Below, in pieces: positions 43,959 to 52,709 of a stretch of 64,000 nucleotides of DNA (the first letter of the stretch is position 1; the number at the start of each line of letters is the position of its first letter). A program made the translations under genes and the position numbers. The notes under the pieces are model-generated. The model ran no database searches and had not been told where the DNA came from. It saw only the letters and a program-made list of their open reading frames with translations. Origin of the DNA: Anaerococcus vaginimassiliensis (GTDB taxonomy: Bacteria > Bacillota > Clostridia > Tissierellales > Peptoniphilaceae); assembly GCF_900626155.1 (NCBI RefSeq), contig NZ_LR130844.1:1382879-1446878 (forward strand), given 5' to 3'.

Positions 43959-45652
43959 TGCTACTTGAATTATTTATAGATAATTTCGTCATAATTAAAA
44001 AAAACCATATCTTCTTTGAAGATGGATTTAATGTTCTTACTGGTGAAACTGGGTCTGGCAAGAGTCTTATACTTAAGGCTATTAATCTAGCTTTGGGGGA
44101 TAGGGCTGATAAAGATAGTATAGGAAAATTTTCTGATAGAACTATTATAGAAGCAGTATTTCAGGTATCTGAGGCAACAAAGCTACAACTTCAGAAAATG
44201 GATATATACCCAGAAGAAGATAAACTAATAGTAACGAGGACTATATCAAAGAAATCTTCAAGTCTTAGAATAAACGGTAGAATAGCTAATCTTTCTACCT
44301 TAAGAGAAATTTCATCTTTTCTAGTTGATATATATAGACAAGGAGATAGCAATTATTTTATGAATAGTCAAAATTATATAAATTTAGTCGATTCATATAC
44401 AAAAGATTCTAAAACTATTAAACTTAAAAATGAACTTAAAGATTTATATAGAAAAAAAGATGAACTTCTTGAAAGGCATGACAATCTTGACTTATCAGAT
44501 GAAGAAATCACTAGAGAAAGAGATTTGATTAGTTATCAAATAAACGAAATTGAAGAGATTGATATATTTAATATAGACGAAGAAAGTCTTGACAAAGAAT
44601 ATAGTAAATTAAATAATATTTCTTCAATCATAAATTCTTCTAATAAAGTTAAAGAGATTTTAGATGCAAGTGATTTTGATCAAATTTCTATAAACAAACT
44701 AATAAATGAAACAATAGCTGAGCTATCTCCATATACTTCGGTTGATGAAAAACTAGAGTTGATATATACAAACTTAGTAGATTTATCTGAGCAAGTCAAT
44801 GATTTGTATCGTGATATTGACTATTATGAATCATCTCTTGAATCAGATCCTGAGAGAATGTATGAACTCGATATGATAAATCAAACTATATTCACTCTTA
44901 AGAGAAAATACGGTTCTTCAATTGATGATATTAGAAATTACTATGATGAGATTACAAGAAGAATTAAAGAATTAGACGAAATAGATGATTTAAGAAGAGA
45001 TATTGACAAAAATATTGAAAAAATTAATTCTAAGATGCTAGAAACTTCTAAAAAACTGACAGATATTAGAAAAAATAAGGCAAGTTTATTAGAAAAAGAA
45101 GTAAATAAATCAATAAAAGAACTAAATATAAAAAATGGTAAGTTTAAAATTGACATAACTGAAAGAAATGAAGTTAAAGCTAACGGCAAAGATGATGTTG
45201 ATTTTCTAATTAGGACTAATAAAGGTGATAATCTAAAGTCACTGTCAAAAACAGCATCAGGCGGTGAAGTTTCTAGAATAATGCTAGCATTTAAGGAAGT
45301 ATTTTCTGATTCAGACAGTGTTGATACATTAATATTTGATGAGATTGATACAGGTATTAGCGGTAGAACTGCACAAGTTGTTGGAGAGAAAATACTTGAT
45401 TTATCAAAGAAAAGGCAAATAATTTCAATTAGCCACTTGCCACAGATTGCATCTCTTGCGAATAATCATATACTCATTAAAAAAGAGGATATAGATGATT
45501 TAACTATAAGTACAACTGAAGATTTAAGTGAATTAAGTCGAGTTAATGAAATAGCTAGGATGATAGGTGGAGTGGATATTACTTCAACTACGGAGCAATC
45601 AGCAAGAGAAATGTTAGAAATGGCGGAGGATTTAAGAAATGACAGAAGATAA
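43958..45652 (+). CDS. recN: DNA repair protein RecN
   Basis: A 564-residue SMC-like ATPase. Walker A TGETGSGKS (residues 30-38), long coiled coils through the middle, an ABC signature (LSKTASGGEVSRIMLAFK), and Walker B (TLIFDEIDTGISG). It acts early in double-strand-break repair. It overlaps nudF by 14 nt. Confidence 0.95.
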   Translation: MLLELFIDNFVIIKKNHIFFEDGFNVLTGETGSGKSLILKAINLALGDRADKDSIGKFSDRTIIEAVFQVSEATKLQLQKMDIYPEEDKLIVTRTISKKSSSLRINGRIANLSTLREISSFLVDIYRQGDSNYFMNSQNYINLVDSYTKDSKTIKLKNELKDLYRKKDELLERHDNLDLSDEEITRERDLISYQINEIEEIDIFNIDEESLDKEYSKLNNISSIINSSNKVKEILDASDFDQISINKLINETIAELSPYTSVDEKLELIYTNLVDLSEQVNDLYRDIDYYESSLESDPERMYELDMINQTIFTLKRKYGSSIDDIRNYYDEITRRIKELDEIDDLRRDIDKNIEKINSKMLETSKKLTDIRKNKASLLEKEVNKSIKELNIKNGKFKIDITERNEVKANGKDDVDFLIRTNKGDNLKSLSKTASGGEVSRIMLAFKEVFSDSDSVDTLIFDEIDTGISGRTAQVVGEKILDLSKKRQIISISHLPQIASLANNHILIKKEDIDDLTISTTEDLSELSRVNEIARMIGGVDITSTTEQSAREMLEMAEDLRNDRR

Positions 45653-46187
45653 GTTTTACGAGAAATCTATAAAATCTGATACTATTTACGATGGTAAAAT
45701 ATTGAAACTAAGAGTAGATACTGTTGAACTAGTTAACAAAAAATACTCTAAAAGAGAAATAGTTGATCATCAAAAAGGCGTTGGTATAATTGCTTTTGAT
45801 GAAGATGACAAGTTGTGGATGGTCAAGCAATATAGGAAAGCAATTGATAAAGTTACACTTGAAATTCCAGCAGGACTGGTTGAATCAAATGAACTTCCAA
45901 TTGAAACAGCAAAACGAGAATTGCAAGAAGAAGTTGGCTTTTATCCTGAAGAAATTTCTTACCTTTTTGATATGCACGCTTCACCAGGTTTTACAAATGA
46001 CAAGTTGTCATTTTTCCTTGCAAAAAATCTAGTGAAATCGGAACTCGAACAAGATGAGGACGAGAACGTAGAAGCTCGCTTATATGAACTTGACGACTTA
46101 TACAATATGATTGAAAACGGTGAGCTTACAGATGCTAAAAGCATAATTGCAATCTTGTATGCTATGAAGTTAAAAAATGAGAAGTAA
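45639..46187 (+). CDS. nudF: ADP-ribose pyrophosphatase (Nudix)
   Basis: A 182-residue Nudix hydrolase. The box GLVESNELPIETAKRELQEEVGF matches GX5EX7REUXEEXGU (residues about 78-100). The length and IVDHQKGVGIIAFDEDDKLWMVKQYR N-terminal part fit ADP-ribose pyrophosphatase (NudF/YqkG). It hydrolyses ADP-ribose to AMP and ribose-5-phosphate. It overlaps recN and scpA. Confidence 0.9.
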   Translation: MTEDKFYEKSIKSDTIYDGKILKLRVDTVELVNKKYSKREIVDHQKGVGIIAFDEDDKLWMVKQYRKAIDKVTLEIPAGLVESNELPIETAKRELQEEVGFYPEEISYLFDMHASPGFTNDKLSFFLAKNLVKSELEQDEDENVEARLYELDDLYNMIENGELTDAKSIIAILYAMKLKNEK

Positions 46188-46872
46188 TGATTTAAATATC
46201 GAACTAGAGGCCTTTACAGGCCCTTTTGATTTGCTATTAAAGTTAATAGAAAAAAAGAAAATAGATATATATGATATAAATATTGAAGAAATAACAAATT
46301 CTTATCTAAACGAAATCAATAAGCTCGGAGATATTGATAATCTATCTGAATTCATATATATAGCTTCAATACTTTTGAATATAAAAGCAAATAGGCTTTT
46401 ACCTAAGGAAGACTCAGATGATTTGGAAGAAGAATTTATATCATACCTACTAGCTTATAAGAAAATAAAATCTGTTGAAGATGATTTTAAACTTATGGAA
46501 GAAGAGGCTAGGAAAATATATTGTAAATATCAAGAAGATCTTAGTCAATTCGAGATAGAAGAAGAAGTTACTATAGAAAAAGATATAAATATCTTAACAA
46601 CTGAATTTAAAAAGTTAATTAAAAATCTTGAGAAAAGAAATAATAAGCCAATAGTTCGTAGTTTAAAACAAGAAGATGTAAATGAATATATAGAAAAAAT
46701 TAGAAAGACTCTTAATTTTACTAAAAGTTTGGATTTGAAAAATATAACAAGTAGAATAAAGTCTAAAAATGAATGTATTGCAACATTTCTGGCTTTACTT
46801 GAATTAGTGAAGTTAAAGGAGATCTTGCTAGAAGATAAAGGCACAAATTCGTTTTGGGTTGTAAAGAGGTAA
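46177..46872 (+). CDS. scpA: Segregation and condensation protein A
   Basis: A 231-residue kleisin. N-terminal FTGPFDLLLKLIEKKKIDIYDINI, the SMC-head-binding helix region, a charged middle, and a C-terminal winged helix ending LVKLKEILLEDKGTNSFWVVKR. It bridges SMC heads with ScpB in chromosome condensation. No smc gene is in the window. Confidence 0.94.
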   Translation: MRSNDLNIELEAFTGPFDLLLKLIEKKKIDIYDINIEEITNSYLNEINKLGDIDNLSEFIYIASILLNIKANRLLPKEDSDDLEEEFISYLLAYKKIKSVEDDFKLMEEEARKIYCKYQEDLSQFEIEEEVTIEKDINILTTEFKKLIKNLEKRNNKPIVRSLKQEDVNEYIEKIRKTLNFTKSLDLKNITSRIKSKNECIATFLALLELVKLKEILLEDKGTNSFWVVKR

Positions 46873-46873
46873 T

Positions 46874-47410
46874 ATGGATAATAATTATTTAAAGGGTCTC
46901 ATAGAAGAAATACTTTATATCTGGGCTGAGCCTATAGATATTGATGATTTAAGTTCAATCATATATGACTATAATAAACCTGAAATAAAGAAAGCTCTAT
47001 TTGAATTAATAGAAGAGAGAAATAATAGGGAAAGTGGCCTTATAATAAGAGAATTTTCTGGATCATATCAATTTACAACTAGAAAGTGTCATGATAAATA
47101 TTTTGAGAAAGTTATAAAAAAGACAGAGAAAAAATTAGGGACTTCGACACTTGAAACTTTGTCTATAATTGCATACAAACAACCAATTACAAGAGCAGAA
47201 ATTGATAAGATTAGAGGAGTCAATTCTCAATCAACTATTGATTCTTTGATGGATAAAGGATTGATTGAAGAAAATGGAAGGCTCAATAAGATTGGAAAAC
47301 CGATAATTTATATAACTAGTAATTATTTCTTGCAATATTTCAATATATCTTCTTTAGACGAATTACCAGAGATATCATTTGATGAAGAGGCGAATTTAAA
47401 TGAGGATTAA
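46874..47410 (+). CDS. scpB: Segregation and condensation protein B
   Basis: A 178-residue ScpB with two winged-helix domains: KGLIEEILYIWAEPIDIDDLS at the front and TLETLSIIAYKQPITRAEID-x-IRGVNSQSTIDSLMDKGLIEE in the second. It partners ScpA and SMC. Spacing is 1 nt from scpA; the stop overlaps rluB by 11 nt. Confidence 0.95.
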   Translation: MDNNYLKGLIEEILYIWAEPIDIDDLSSIIYDYNKPEIKKALFELIEERNNRESGLIIREFSGSYQFTTRKCHDKYFEKVIKKTEKKLGTSTLETLSIIAYKQPITRAEIDKIRGVNSQSTIDSLMDKGLIEENGRLNKIGKPIIYITSNYFLQYFNISSLDELPEISFDEEANLNED

Positions 47411-48101
47411 TAAATATATAGCAAAATCTGGATATACATCAAGAAGAAAAGCAGACGATTTAATTAAAGCTTCTAAGGTTAAAGTTAATGGAATAGTAAT
47501 AAATGAACCTGGCTATGAAGTAACAGATGATGATATTTTAGAGATTGACGGGAAAAGATTATATCTAGAAAAAAACTTCTACAAGAAATTATATAAACCA
47601 GTTGGCTACGTTACTAGTAATTACGATCCACATAATGAAAAAGACCTCAATTCATTAATAGATATGAAGGAGAGATTTTTCGCTGCAGGTAGGCTTGATA
47701 AGGATAGTGAGGGGCTTCTAATAATAACTAATGACGGCCATTTTACAAATGGAATTATTCATCCGCGTAATGAATTGGAAAAAACTTATATAGTTACTGT
47801 AAGCAGAAAATTAAGCAAGTCACAAGAGAAAAAATTCGAAAAAGGTATAGATATAGGACGAGGGGAAATAACTTCTAATTCAAAAATTAAATTATTAGAT
47901 TCTAAAACAAATAAGTATGAAGTTAAAATTCACCAAGGTTATAACAGGCAAATAAGAAGGATGTTTGACTATTTTTCGAGCGAAGTTATTAGGTTAAAGA
48001 GAATAAGTATAGGGTCTATTAAATTAGATGATATGAAGGAATATGAGATTAGGGATTTCAGCGAAAAGGAAATGGAATTCGTAAGAATAATCAAGGGATA
48101 G
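47400..48101 (+). CDS. rluB: rRNA pseudouridine synthase (RluB/RsuA family)
   Basis: A 233-residue enzyme. An N-terminal S4 RNA-binding domain (MRINKYIAKSGYTSRRKADDLI) is followed by the synthase domain with GRLDKDSEGLLIITNDG, whose Asp is catalytic, and HPRNELEKTY, GYNRQIRRMFDYF. It isomerises uridine in 23S rRNA (RluB-type) or possibly 16S (RsuA-type); the neighbouring scpB favours RluB. Confidence 0.92.
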   Translation: MRINKYIAKSGYTSRRKADDLIKASKVKVNGIVINEPGYEVTDDDILEIDGKRLYLEKNFYKKLYKPVGYVTSNYDPHNEKDLNSLIDMKERFFAAGRLDKDSEGLLIITNDGHFTNGIIHPRNELEKTYIVTVSRKLSKSQEKKFEKGIDIGRGEITSNSKIKLLDSKTNKYEVKIHQGYNRQIRRMFDYFSSEVIRLKRISIGSIKLDDMKEYEIRDFSEKEMEFVRIIKG

Positions 48102-48120
48102 GATACTATCTCTTATTTTT
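48095..48120 (+). terminator. Weak terminator after rluB
   Basis: GGGATAG (48095-48101) pairs with CTATCTC (48106-48112, one G-T) around GATA, then TTATTTTT. Confidence 0.5.
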
Positions 48121-48121
48121 A

Positions 48122-48130
48122 TGGTAAAAT
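48122..48130 (+). promoter_or_regulatory. Extended -10 promoter just upstream of the flavoprotein gene
   Basis: TGG-TAAAAT ends 7 nt before the ATG at 48138, so a transcript from it would begin at or next to the start codon. Confidence 0.45.
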
Positions 48131-48137
48131 TAATAAT

Positions 48138-49349
48138 ATGATGAAAATAGGAATAATTGGTGCTGGTCCATCAGGTATATTTACAGCTATAAATTTAAAA
48201 AATGAGAATAATGAAGTTTATTTGATAGATAAAAATAAAGAAATAGGTAAGAAGCTAGCAATAACAGGAAATGGAAGGTGTAACATAACTAATATTGCAC
48301 CTTATGAAGATTTTCTAGATAATATTATTAGAAATAGAAATTTTATGTATTCTTCTTTTTCTAAATTTGATAACTATAGCCTCATAGATTTTTTATCTGA
48401 TAATGGAATTGATACTGTCGTTGAAAATGATGGCAAAGTTTTTCCGAAATCAATGAAATCTACTGATATAATAGAAATGTTTAAAGATATTATATTAGAA
48501 AAGAAAGTAAAATTTATATCTAATACTGAGGTTAAAAGTATCAATAAATCTAATGATTTTGTAGTTACCACTAATAAGGGAGAATTTGAATTTGATTATC
48601 TAGTATTAGCTACTGGAGGCAAATCATATCCAAAAACAGGTTCAACGGGCGATGGCTACACTTTTGCAAAAAGATTGGGGCATCAAATTATAGATCAAAC
48701 TCCATCTTTAGCTCCTATACACATCAGTAATGGATTTAATATAAAAGCTTTAAATCTCAGGGATGTAACGCTAAATGTTAACTTGATTGATAAATTATAC
48801 TCTGAAAGAGGTGATTTATTGTTGACAAATAGATTTCTGACAGGTCCAATAGCTTTGAAAGCACAAGCTAGAGCTTCAAGAGATGACATTACGGATATGT
48901 TGATAGACTTATTTCCAAATTATAATTATGAATCTTTAGAAGAAATACTTCTAGAATTATTAATTAAAAATCCTAAGAAGAATATATCTAATGTTTTAAA
49001 AGAAATAATAAATGAGTCATTGGCTATATGTATACTCGATAGATTAGATATAGATATAAACACAAAGGCTAATCAATTAGAAAAAGAAAATAGAAAAGCA
49101 CTTATTGATTGTCTAAAATGTTTGAGGTTTAAAGCAGTTAATAACACAAGTTTCAGTAGTGCTGTAGTAACAAGCGGAGGAGTAGATGTATCAGAAATAA
49201 ACCCCAAAACTATGGAATCAAAATTGGTAGATGGTTTATATATTGTTGGTGAATTATTAGATGTAGATGCTCTAACAGGCGGTTTTAATCTACAGGTCGC
49301 CTTCACTACTGGATATGCTGCAAGTCTTGCGATAAGGGAGAGAATATGA
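48138..49349 (+). CDS. FAD-dependent oxidoreductase, HI0933/BaiN family
   Basis: A 403-residue flavoprotein. GIIGAGPSGIFTAINL (near residue 5) is the FAD-binding Rossmann motif; GNGRCNITN, ATGGKSYPKTGSTGDGY and DVDALTGGFNLQVAFTTGYAA are conserved in the HI0933 (YtfP, RdsA/BaiN) family. Members are of uncertain function; some reduce bile-acid intermediates or deaminate aminoacetone. Starts at ATG 48138 or ATG 48141, with no Shine-Dalgarno between the -10-like element and the ATG. It overlaps cmk by 4 nt. Confidence 0.85.
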   Translation: MMKIGIIGAGPSGIFTAINLKNENNEVYLIDKNKEIGKKLAITGNGRCNITNIAPYEDFLDNIIRNRNFMYSSFSKFDNYSLIDFLSDNGIDTVVENDGKVFPKSMKSTDIIEMFKDIILEKKVKFISNTEVKSINKSNDFVVTTNKGEFEFDYLVLATGGKSYPKTGSTGDGYTFAKRLGHQIIDQTPSLAPIHISNGFNIKALNLRDVTLNVNLIDKLYSERGDLLLTNRFLTGPIALKAQARASRDDITDMLIDLFPNYNYESLEEILLELLIKNPKKNISNVLKEIINESLAICILDRLDIDINTKANQLEKENRKALIDCLKCLRFKAVNNTSFSSAVVTSGGVDVSEINPKTMESKLVDGLYIVGELLDVDALTGGFNLQVAFTTGYAASLAIRERI

Positions 49350-49996
49350 ATTATATAATAGCGATTGATGGCCCTAGCGGATCAGGAAAATCAACAATTG
49401 CAGAGAAAATTTCTGACATACTAGGAATAGAATACCTAAATACTGGCTCTATGTATAGGGCTGTAACAAAATATTTTCTAGATAGAAATATTAATGAGAA
49501 AAATGTTGAGCTTATTGAAAAAAGCTTAAATGATATTGAGATAAAAATAGTAGATGGTGAAGTTTTTCTAAATGGAAAAAATGTAAGTAACGAAATAAGA
49601 GGAGATTTAGTCACAAAAAATGTTAGCTGGGTGTCTGCTAATCAAAAAGTAAGAGAAAAACTAGTGAGCTTACAAAGAGATATTGCCAAAGATACATCTT
49701 TCGTCTTAGATGGGAGAGATATTGGAACAGTTGTATTTCCTGATGCTAAATATAAGTTTTTCTTGACTGCATCTCCTAGGGTTAGAGCGATAAGAAGGTT
49801 GGAGCAAAACGAATCTAGTTTAAGTGTTGATGAACTAGAAGAGTCAATCATAGCTAGAGATAAATATGATTCATCTAGGAAAACTTCTCCCCTAAAAAGA
49901 GCTGAGGATGCTATTCTTATTGATAATTCCGACATGACAATAGATGAAACTCTAGAAGCGATAATTTCAAAGGTAGACACTTCCTATGCTATATAA
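49346..49996 (+). CDS. cmk: Cytidylate kinase
   Basis: A 216-residue P-loop kinase. IDGPSGSGKSTIAEKIS (residues 5-21) is the Walker A; YLNTGSMYRAVT and LDGRDIGTVVFPDAKYKFFLTAS are diagnostic. It phosphorylates CMP and dCMP. The cmk-plsC-ispH-rpsA run is typical of clostridia. It overlaps plsC by 11 nt. Confidence 0.95.
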   Translation: MNYIIAIDGPSGSGKSTIAEKISDILGIEYLNTGSMYRAVTKYFLDRNINEKNVELIEKSLNDIEIKIVDGEVFLNGKNVSNEIRGDLVTKNVSWVSANQKVREKLVSLQRDIAKDTSFVLDGRDIGTVVFPDAKYKFFLTASPRVRAIRRLEQNESSLSVDELEESIIARDKYDSSRKTSPLKRAEDAILIDNSDMTIDETLEAIISKVDTSYAI

Positions 49997-50588
49997 TATC
50001 TTGGTTGTAATTCTTAAAATACTATTCATACCATTATTTAGGATAAATATTGAAGGTCTTGAAAATATAGACGAAAATGATAAAATTATCGTATGCGCAA
50101 ACCATAAGTCATTACTAGATCCGATATTTTTAGCGATAGCTTTGCCAAGAGATCTATATTTTATGGCGAAGAAAGAATTATTTGATGTGCCTGTACTTAA
50201 AAGTGCATTGAAATCTTTTGGAGCTTTCCCTGTAGATAGATTTGGTAGAGACTTAAAAGTCTTAAGATATTCGGTTTCATTATTAAAAGACGGAAAGACA
50301 CTTGGAATATTTCCAGAAGGAACAAGGGTCAATGAGCCTAAAAGAGAAAATGTCAAAGACGGCGTCGCATTTATAGCTATAAAATCAGATGCAGACATTG
50401 TTCCAGTAGAGGTTGTATCAACATATAAACCTTTTAGAAGGACTGATATTTTGGTAAAACAACCTATCAGGGTAAATGATTTTAAGTCTATGAAAAATAA
50501 GGACGCTATGAAACTTATAACTGATAAAGTTTATGAGAAAATTTATGAAAATCACACAATCATAGAAAGTGAGAATCAATGGAAATAA
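49986..50588 (+). CDS. plsC: 1-acyl-sn-glycerol-3-phosphate acyltransferase
   Basis: A 200-residue PlsC. N-terminal hydrophobic helix (NILVVILKILFIPLF), then NHKSLLDP (the HX4D catalytic motif, about residues 38-45) and FPEGTRVNE (substrate phosphate binding). It makes phosphatidic acid at the membrane. It overlaps ispH by 10 nt. Confidence 0.93.
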   Translation: MLYNILVVILKILFIPLFRINIEGLENIDENDKIIVCANHKSLLDPIFLAIALPRDLYFMAKKELFDVPVLKSALKSFGAFPVDRFGRDLKVLRYSVSLLKDGKTLGIFPEGTRVNEPKRENVKDGVAFIAIKSDADIVPVEVVSTYKPFRRTDILVKQPIRVNDFKSMKNKDAMKLITDKVYEKIYENHTIIESENQWK

Positions 50589-52645
50589 TTATTGCAGATT
50601 ATTCGGGATTTTGTGGAGGCGTTAGAAGGTCAGTAGAATTAGCTAATATAGCAATCGAAGAAAATGATTTAACATTTTCTGTAGGGCCTCTTATACATAA
50701 TCCTCAATTAGTAAGTAAGTTGGAGAAGAATGGGCTTAAGGTAGTTGATAAACAAACAGCTAAAAATATCAAGGATTCGAGTGTACTTATAAGAGCGCAT
50801 GGAGAAAGTGCTGACTTTAAAGATGAGCTTTTATCAAATGGAAACACTGTCATAGATGCGACATGCCCAGTGCTCACTAATATATACAAGAAAATAATGG
50901 AAAAAGAAGATGAAGGATATCAAGTAGTAATTGTTGGAGATAAAACACATCCAGAAATAATTGCTATGGAATCTTTTCTAAATCATGGTATAATAGTGTC
51001 AGATGAGACTGAAGCAAAAAATATAAAGAATTATAACAAGCTATATGTTGTTAGCCAAACAACCAATAGACTTGAGTATTTTTATGATATTGCTAACAAG
51101 TTAAAAGAAAATAATGATAGTGTAGTAATAGAAAACACAATATGTAAAGCAACTGAAAATAGGCAACAAGCAGCCAAATCCTTAGCTAAGGAAGTTGATT
51201 GCATGATTGTAGCTGGTGGTTTTAATAGTTCTAATACAAACAAGTTATATCAAGTAGCTAGTATGTATTGCAAACATGTTTTTAGGATTGAAACTGTTAA
51301 AGATCTACCTTTGCAAAAGCTCTCTAAATTTAAAAAAGTTGGTATAATCGCAGGTGCCTCTACACCTGATAAGATTATCGAGGAGGTAGTAAGTAGTATG
51401 GATGAATTCACAAAAGAAGAATTTATGAACAGTCTAGAGGATAGTTTAAAGAAGGTTTACCCTAAGGAAATCGTAAAAGGTACAGTAATTGATGTTAAGG
51501 ATGATGAAATATTCGTTGATATTCAATTCCGTGCTGATGGAATTATCAAACTAGACGAAATGACAGAAGAAGAAAGAAAAGATCCAAAAAGCAGTTTCAA
51601 CATCGGTGACGAAATTGATGTATATGTTATAAAGCTTGATGATGGAGAAGGTAACGTTGCTCTTTCTACAAGAAGAGTTGAAGGCATGAGAGTTTGGAAA
51701 GATTTAGCTGAAAAAGCTGAAAATGACGAACTAGTACATGGTGAAGTTACTGGTTTTAACAAAGGTGGACTTACAGTTAATGTTGATGGAGTAAATGGAT
51801 TTGTACCAGCAAGCCAAATCGCAACATACTTTGTTAAAAACTTCAAAAAATTTGTTGGAGAAGATTGGGATCTTAAGATTGTTAGCATAGACGAGAGAAA
51901 AAATAGACTAGTTCTTTCTAGAAAAGATGTAGTTGAAGGTCAACTTGACGAACTTTGGGATGAACTAGAAGAAGGTCAAGTAGTAACAGGAAAAGTTGCA
52001 AGACTTACTGACTTCGGTGCTTTCGTTGAAGTTAACGGATTAGACGGACTTCTACATGTATCCGACATTGCATGGAGCAGAGTAGAACATCCATCAGATG
52101 TATTAAATGTTGGTGATGAAGTAGAAGTTAAAATACTAAAACTTAACAAAGAAAAGAACAGAATTTCTCTTGGACGTAAACAATTACTTGAAAAACCATT
52201 CGAAGCTTTTGCTAATCAACACGAAGTTGGAGATGTAGTAACAGGAAAAGTTGTTAATCTTTTAGACTTTGGTGCATTTGTAGAAGTTGCTGATGGAGTT
52301 GAAGGTTTAGTTCACGTTTCAGAAATTTCTTGGGAACATGTTGAAAAACCTTCAGATGAATTAAATGTAGGCGATGAAATTGAAGTTAAAATCATTAGCT
52401 TAGATAAAGAAGAAGAAAAAGTAGGATTAAGCATTAAAGCTCTTAAAGAGGCACCAGAAAGACCTGAAAGAAGAGCTAAGAGACCTGCTAGAAATAATAA
52501 CAACGATAGACCAAGAAGAAGACCTGAAAGAGAAACATCATCTAACTTTGGAGACGATGATTTAAATAATAACCTAGGAAACCTTCTAGAACAAGCATTG
52601 TCAGAACAAGGAAACGATAGTTTACTTGAAGGTGAAGAAGAATAA
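50579..52645 (+). CDS. ispH: Fused HMBPP reductase (IspH) - ribosomal protein S1
   Basis: A 688-residue fusion. Residues 1-280 are IspH: cluster Cys in GFCGGVRRSV, ATCPVL and TICKAT, with His in IRAHGE and GDKTHPEI, and the GGFNSSNTNKL substrate loop. It makes IPP/DMAPP in the MEP pathway. Residues about 300-625 hold four S1 repeats (GTVIDVKDDEIF, GEVTGFNKGG, GKVARLTDFGAFVEV, GKVVNLLDFGAFVEV), followed by a basic then acidic tail (Arg-rich near residues 630-660). S1 binds mRNA on the 30S ribosome. The fusion is known in clostridia, so it is not a frameshift artefact. Codons grow more biased in the S1 part, as expected for a ribosomal protein. Confidence 0.95.
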   Translation: MEIIIADYSGFCGGVRRSVELANIAIEENDLTFSVGPLIHNPQLVSKLEKNGLKVVDKQTAKNIKDSSVLIRAHGESADFKDELLSNGNTVIDATCPVLTNIYKKIMEKEDEGYQVVIVGDKTHPEIIAMESFLNHGIIVSDETEAKNIKNYNKLYVVSQTTNRLEYFYDIANKLKENNDSVVIENTICKATENRQQAAKSLAKEVDCMIVAGGFNSSNTNKLYQVASMYCKHVFRIETVKDLPLQKLSKFKKVGIIAGASTPDKIIEEVVSSMDEFTKEEFMNSLEDSLKKVYPKEIVKGTVIDVKDDEIFVDIQFRADGIIKLDEMTEEERKDPKSSFNIGDEIDVYVIKLDDGEGNVALSTRRVEGMRVWKDLAEKAENDELVHGEVTGFNKGGLTVNVDGVNGFVPASQIATYFVKNFKKFVGEDWDLKIVSIDERKNRLVLSRKDVVEGQLDELWDELEEGQVVTGKVARLTDFGAFVEVNGLDGLLHVSDIAWSRVEHPSDVLNVGDEVEVKILKLNKEKNRISLGRKQLLEKPFEAFANQHEVGDVVTGKVVNLLDFGAFVEVADGVEGLVHVSEISWEHVEKPSDELNVGDEIEVKIISLDKEEEKVGLSIKALKEAPERPERRAKRPARNNNNDRPRRRPERETSSNFGDDDLNNNLGNLLEQALSEQGNDSLLEGEEE

Positions 52646-52666
52646 ATATAATTCTCAAAACTATGA

Positions 52667-52694
52667 GGAGATGAGTAAATTCATCTCCTTTTTT
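52667..52694 (+). terminator. Terminator or attenuator between rpsA and miaB
   Basis: GGAGATGA (52667-52674) pairs with TCATCTCC (52681-52688) around a 6-nt loop, followed by TTTTTT. It ends 16 nt before the miaB ATG. Confidence 0.83.
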
Positions 52695-52709
52695 GGTGGT
52701 AGGAGTAAT

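Noticed and set aside
50579..52645. ispH-rpsA as an assembly or sequencing frameshift joining two genes
   Set aside because: The frame is clean throughout, both parts have all key residues, and this fusion is established in clostridia.
52626..52709. N-terminal extension of MiaB from an upstream start
   Set aside because: It would run through the rpsA stop and the terminator hairpin, lacks a ribosome-binding site, and adds no family homology.
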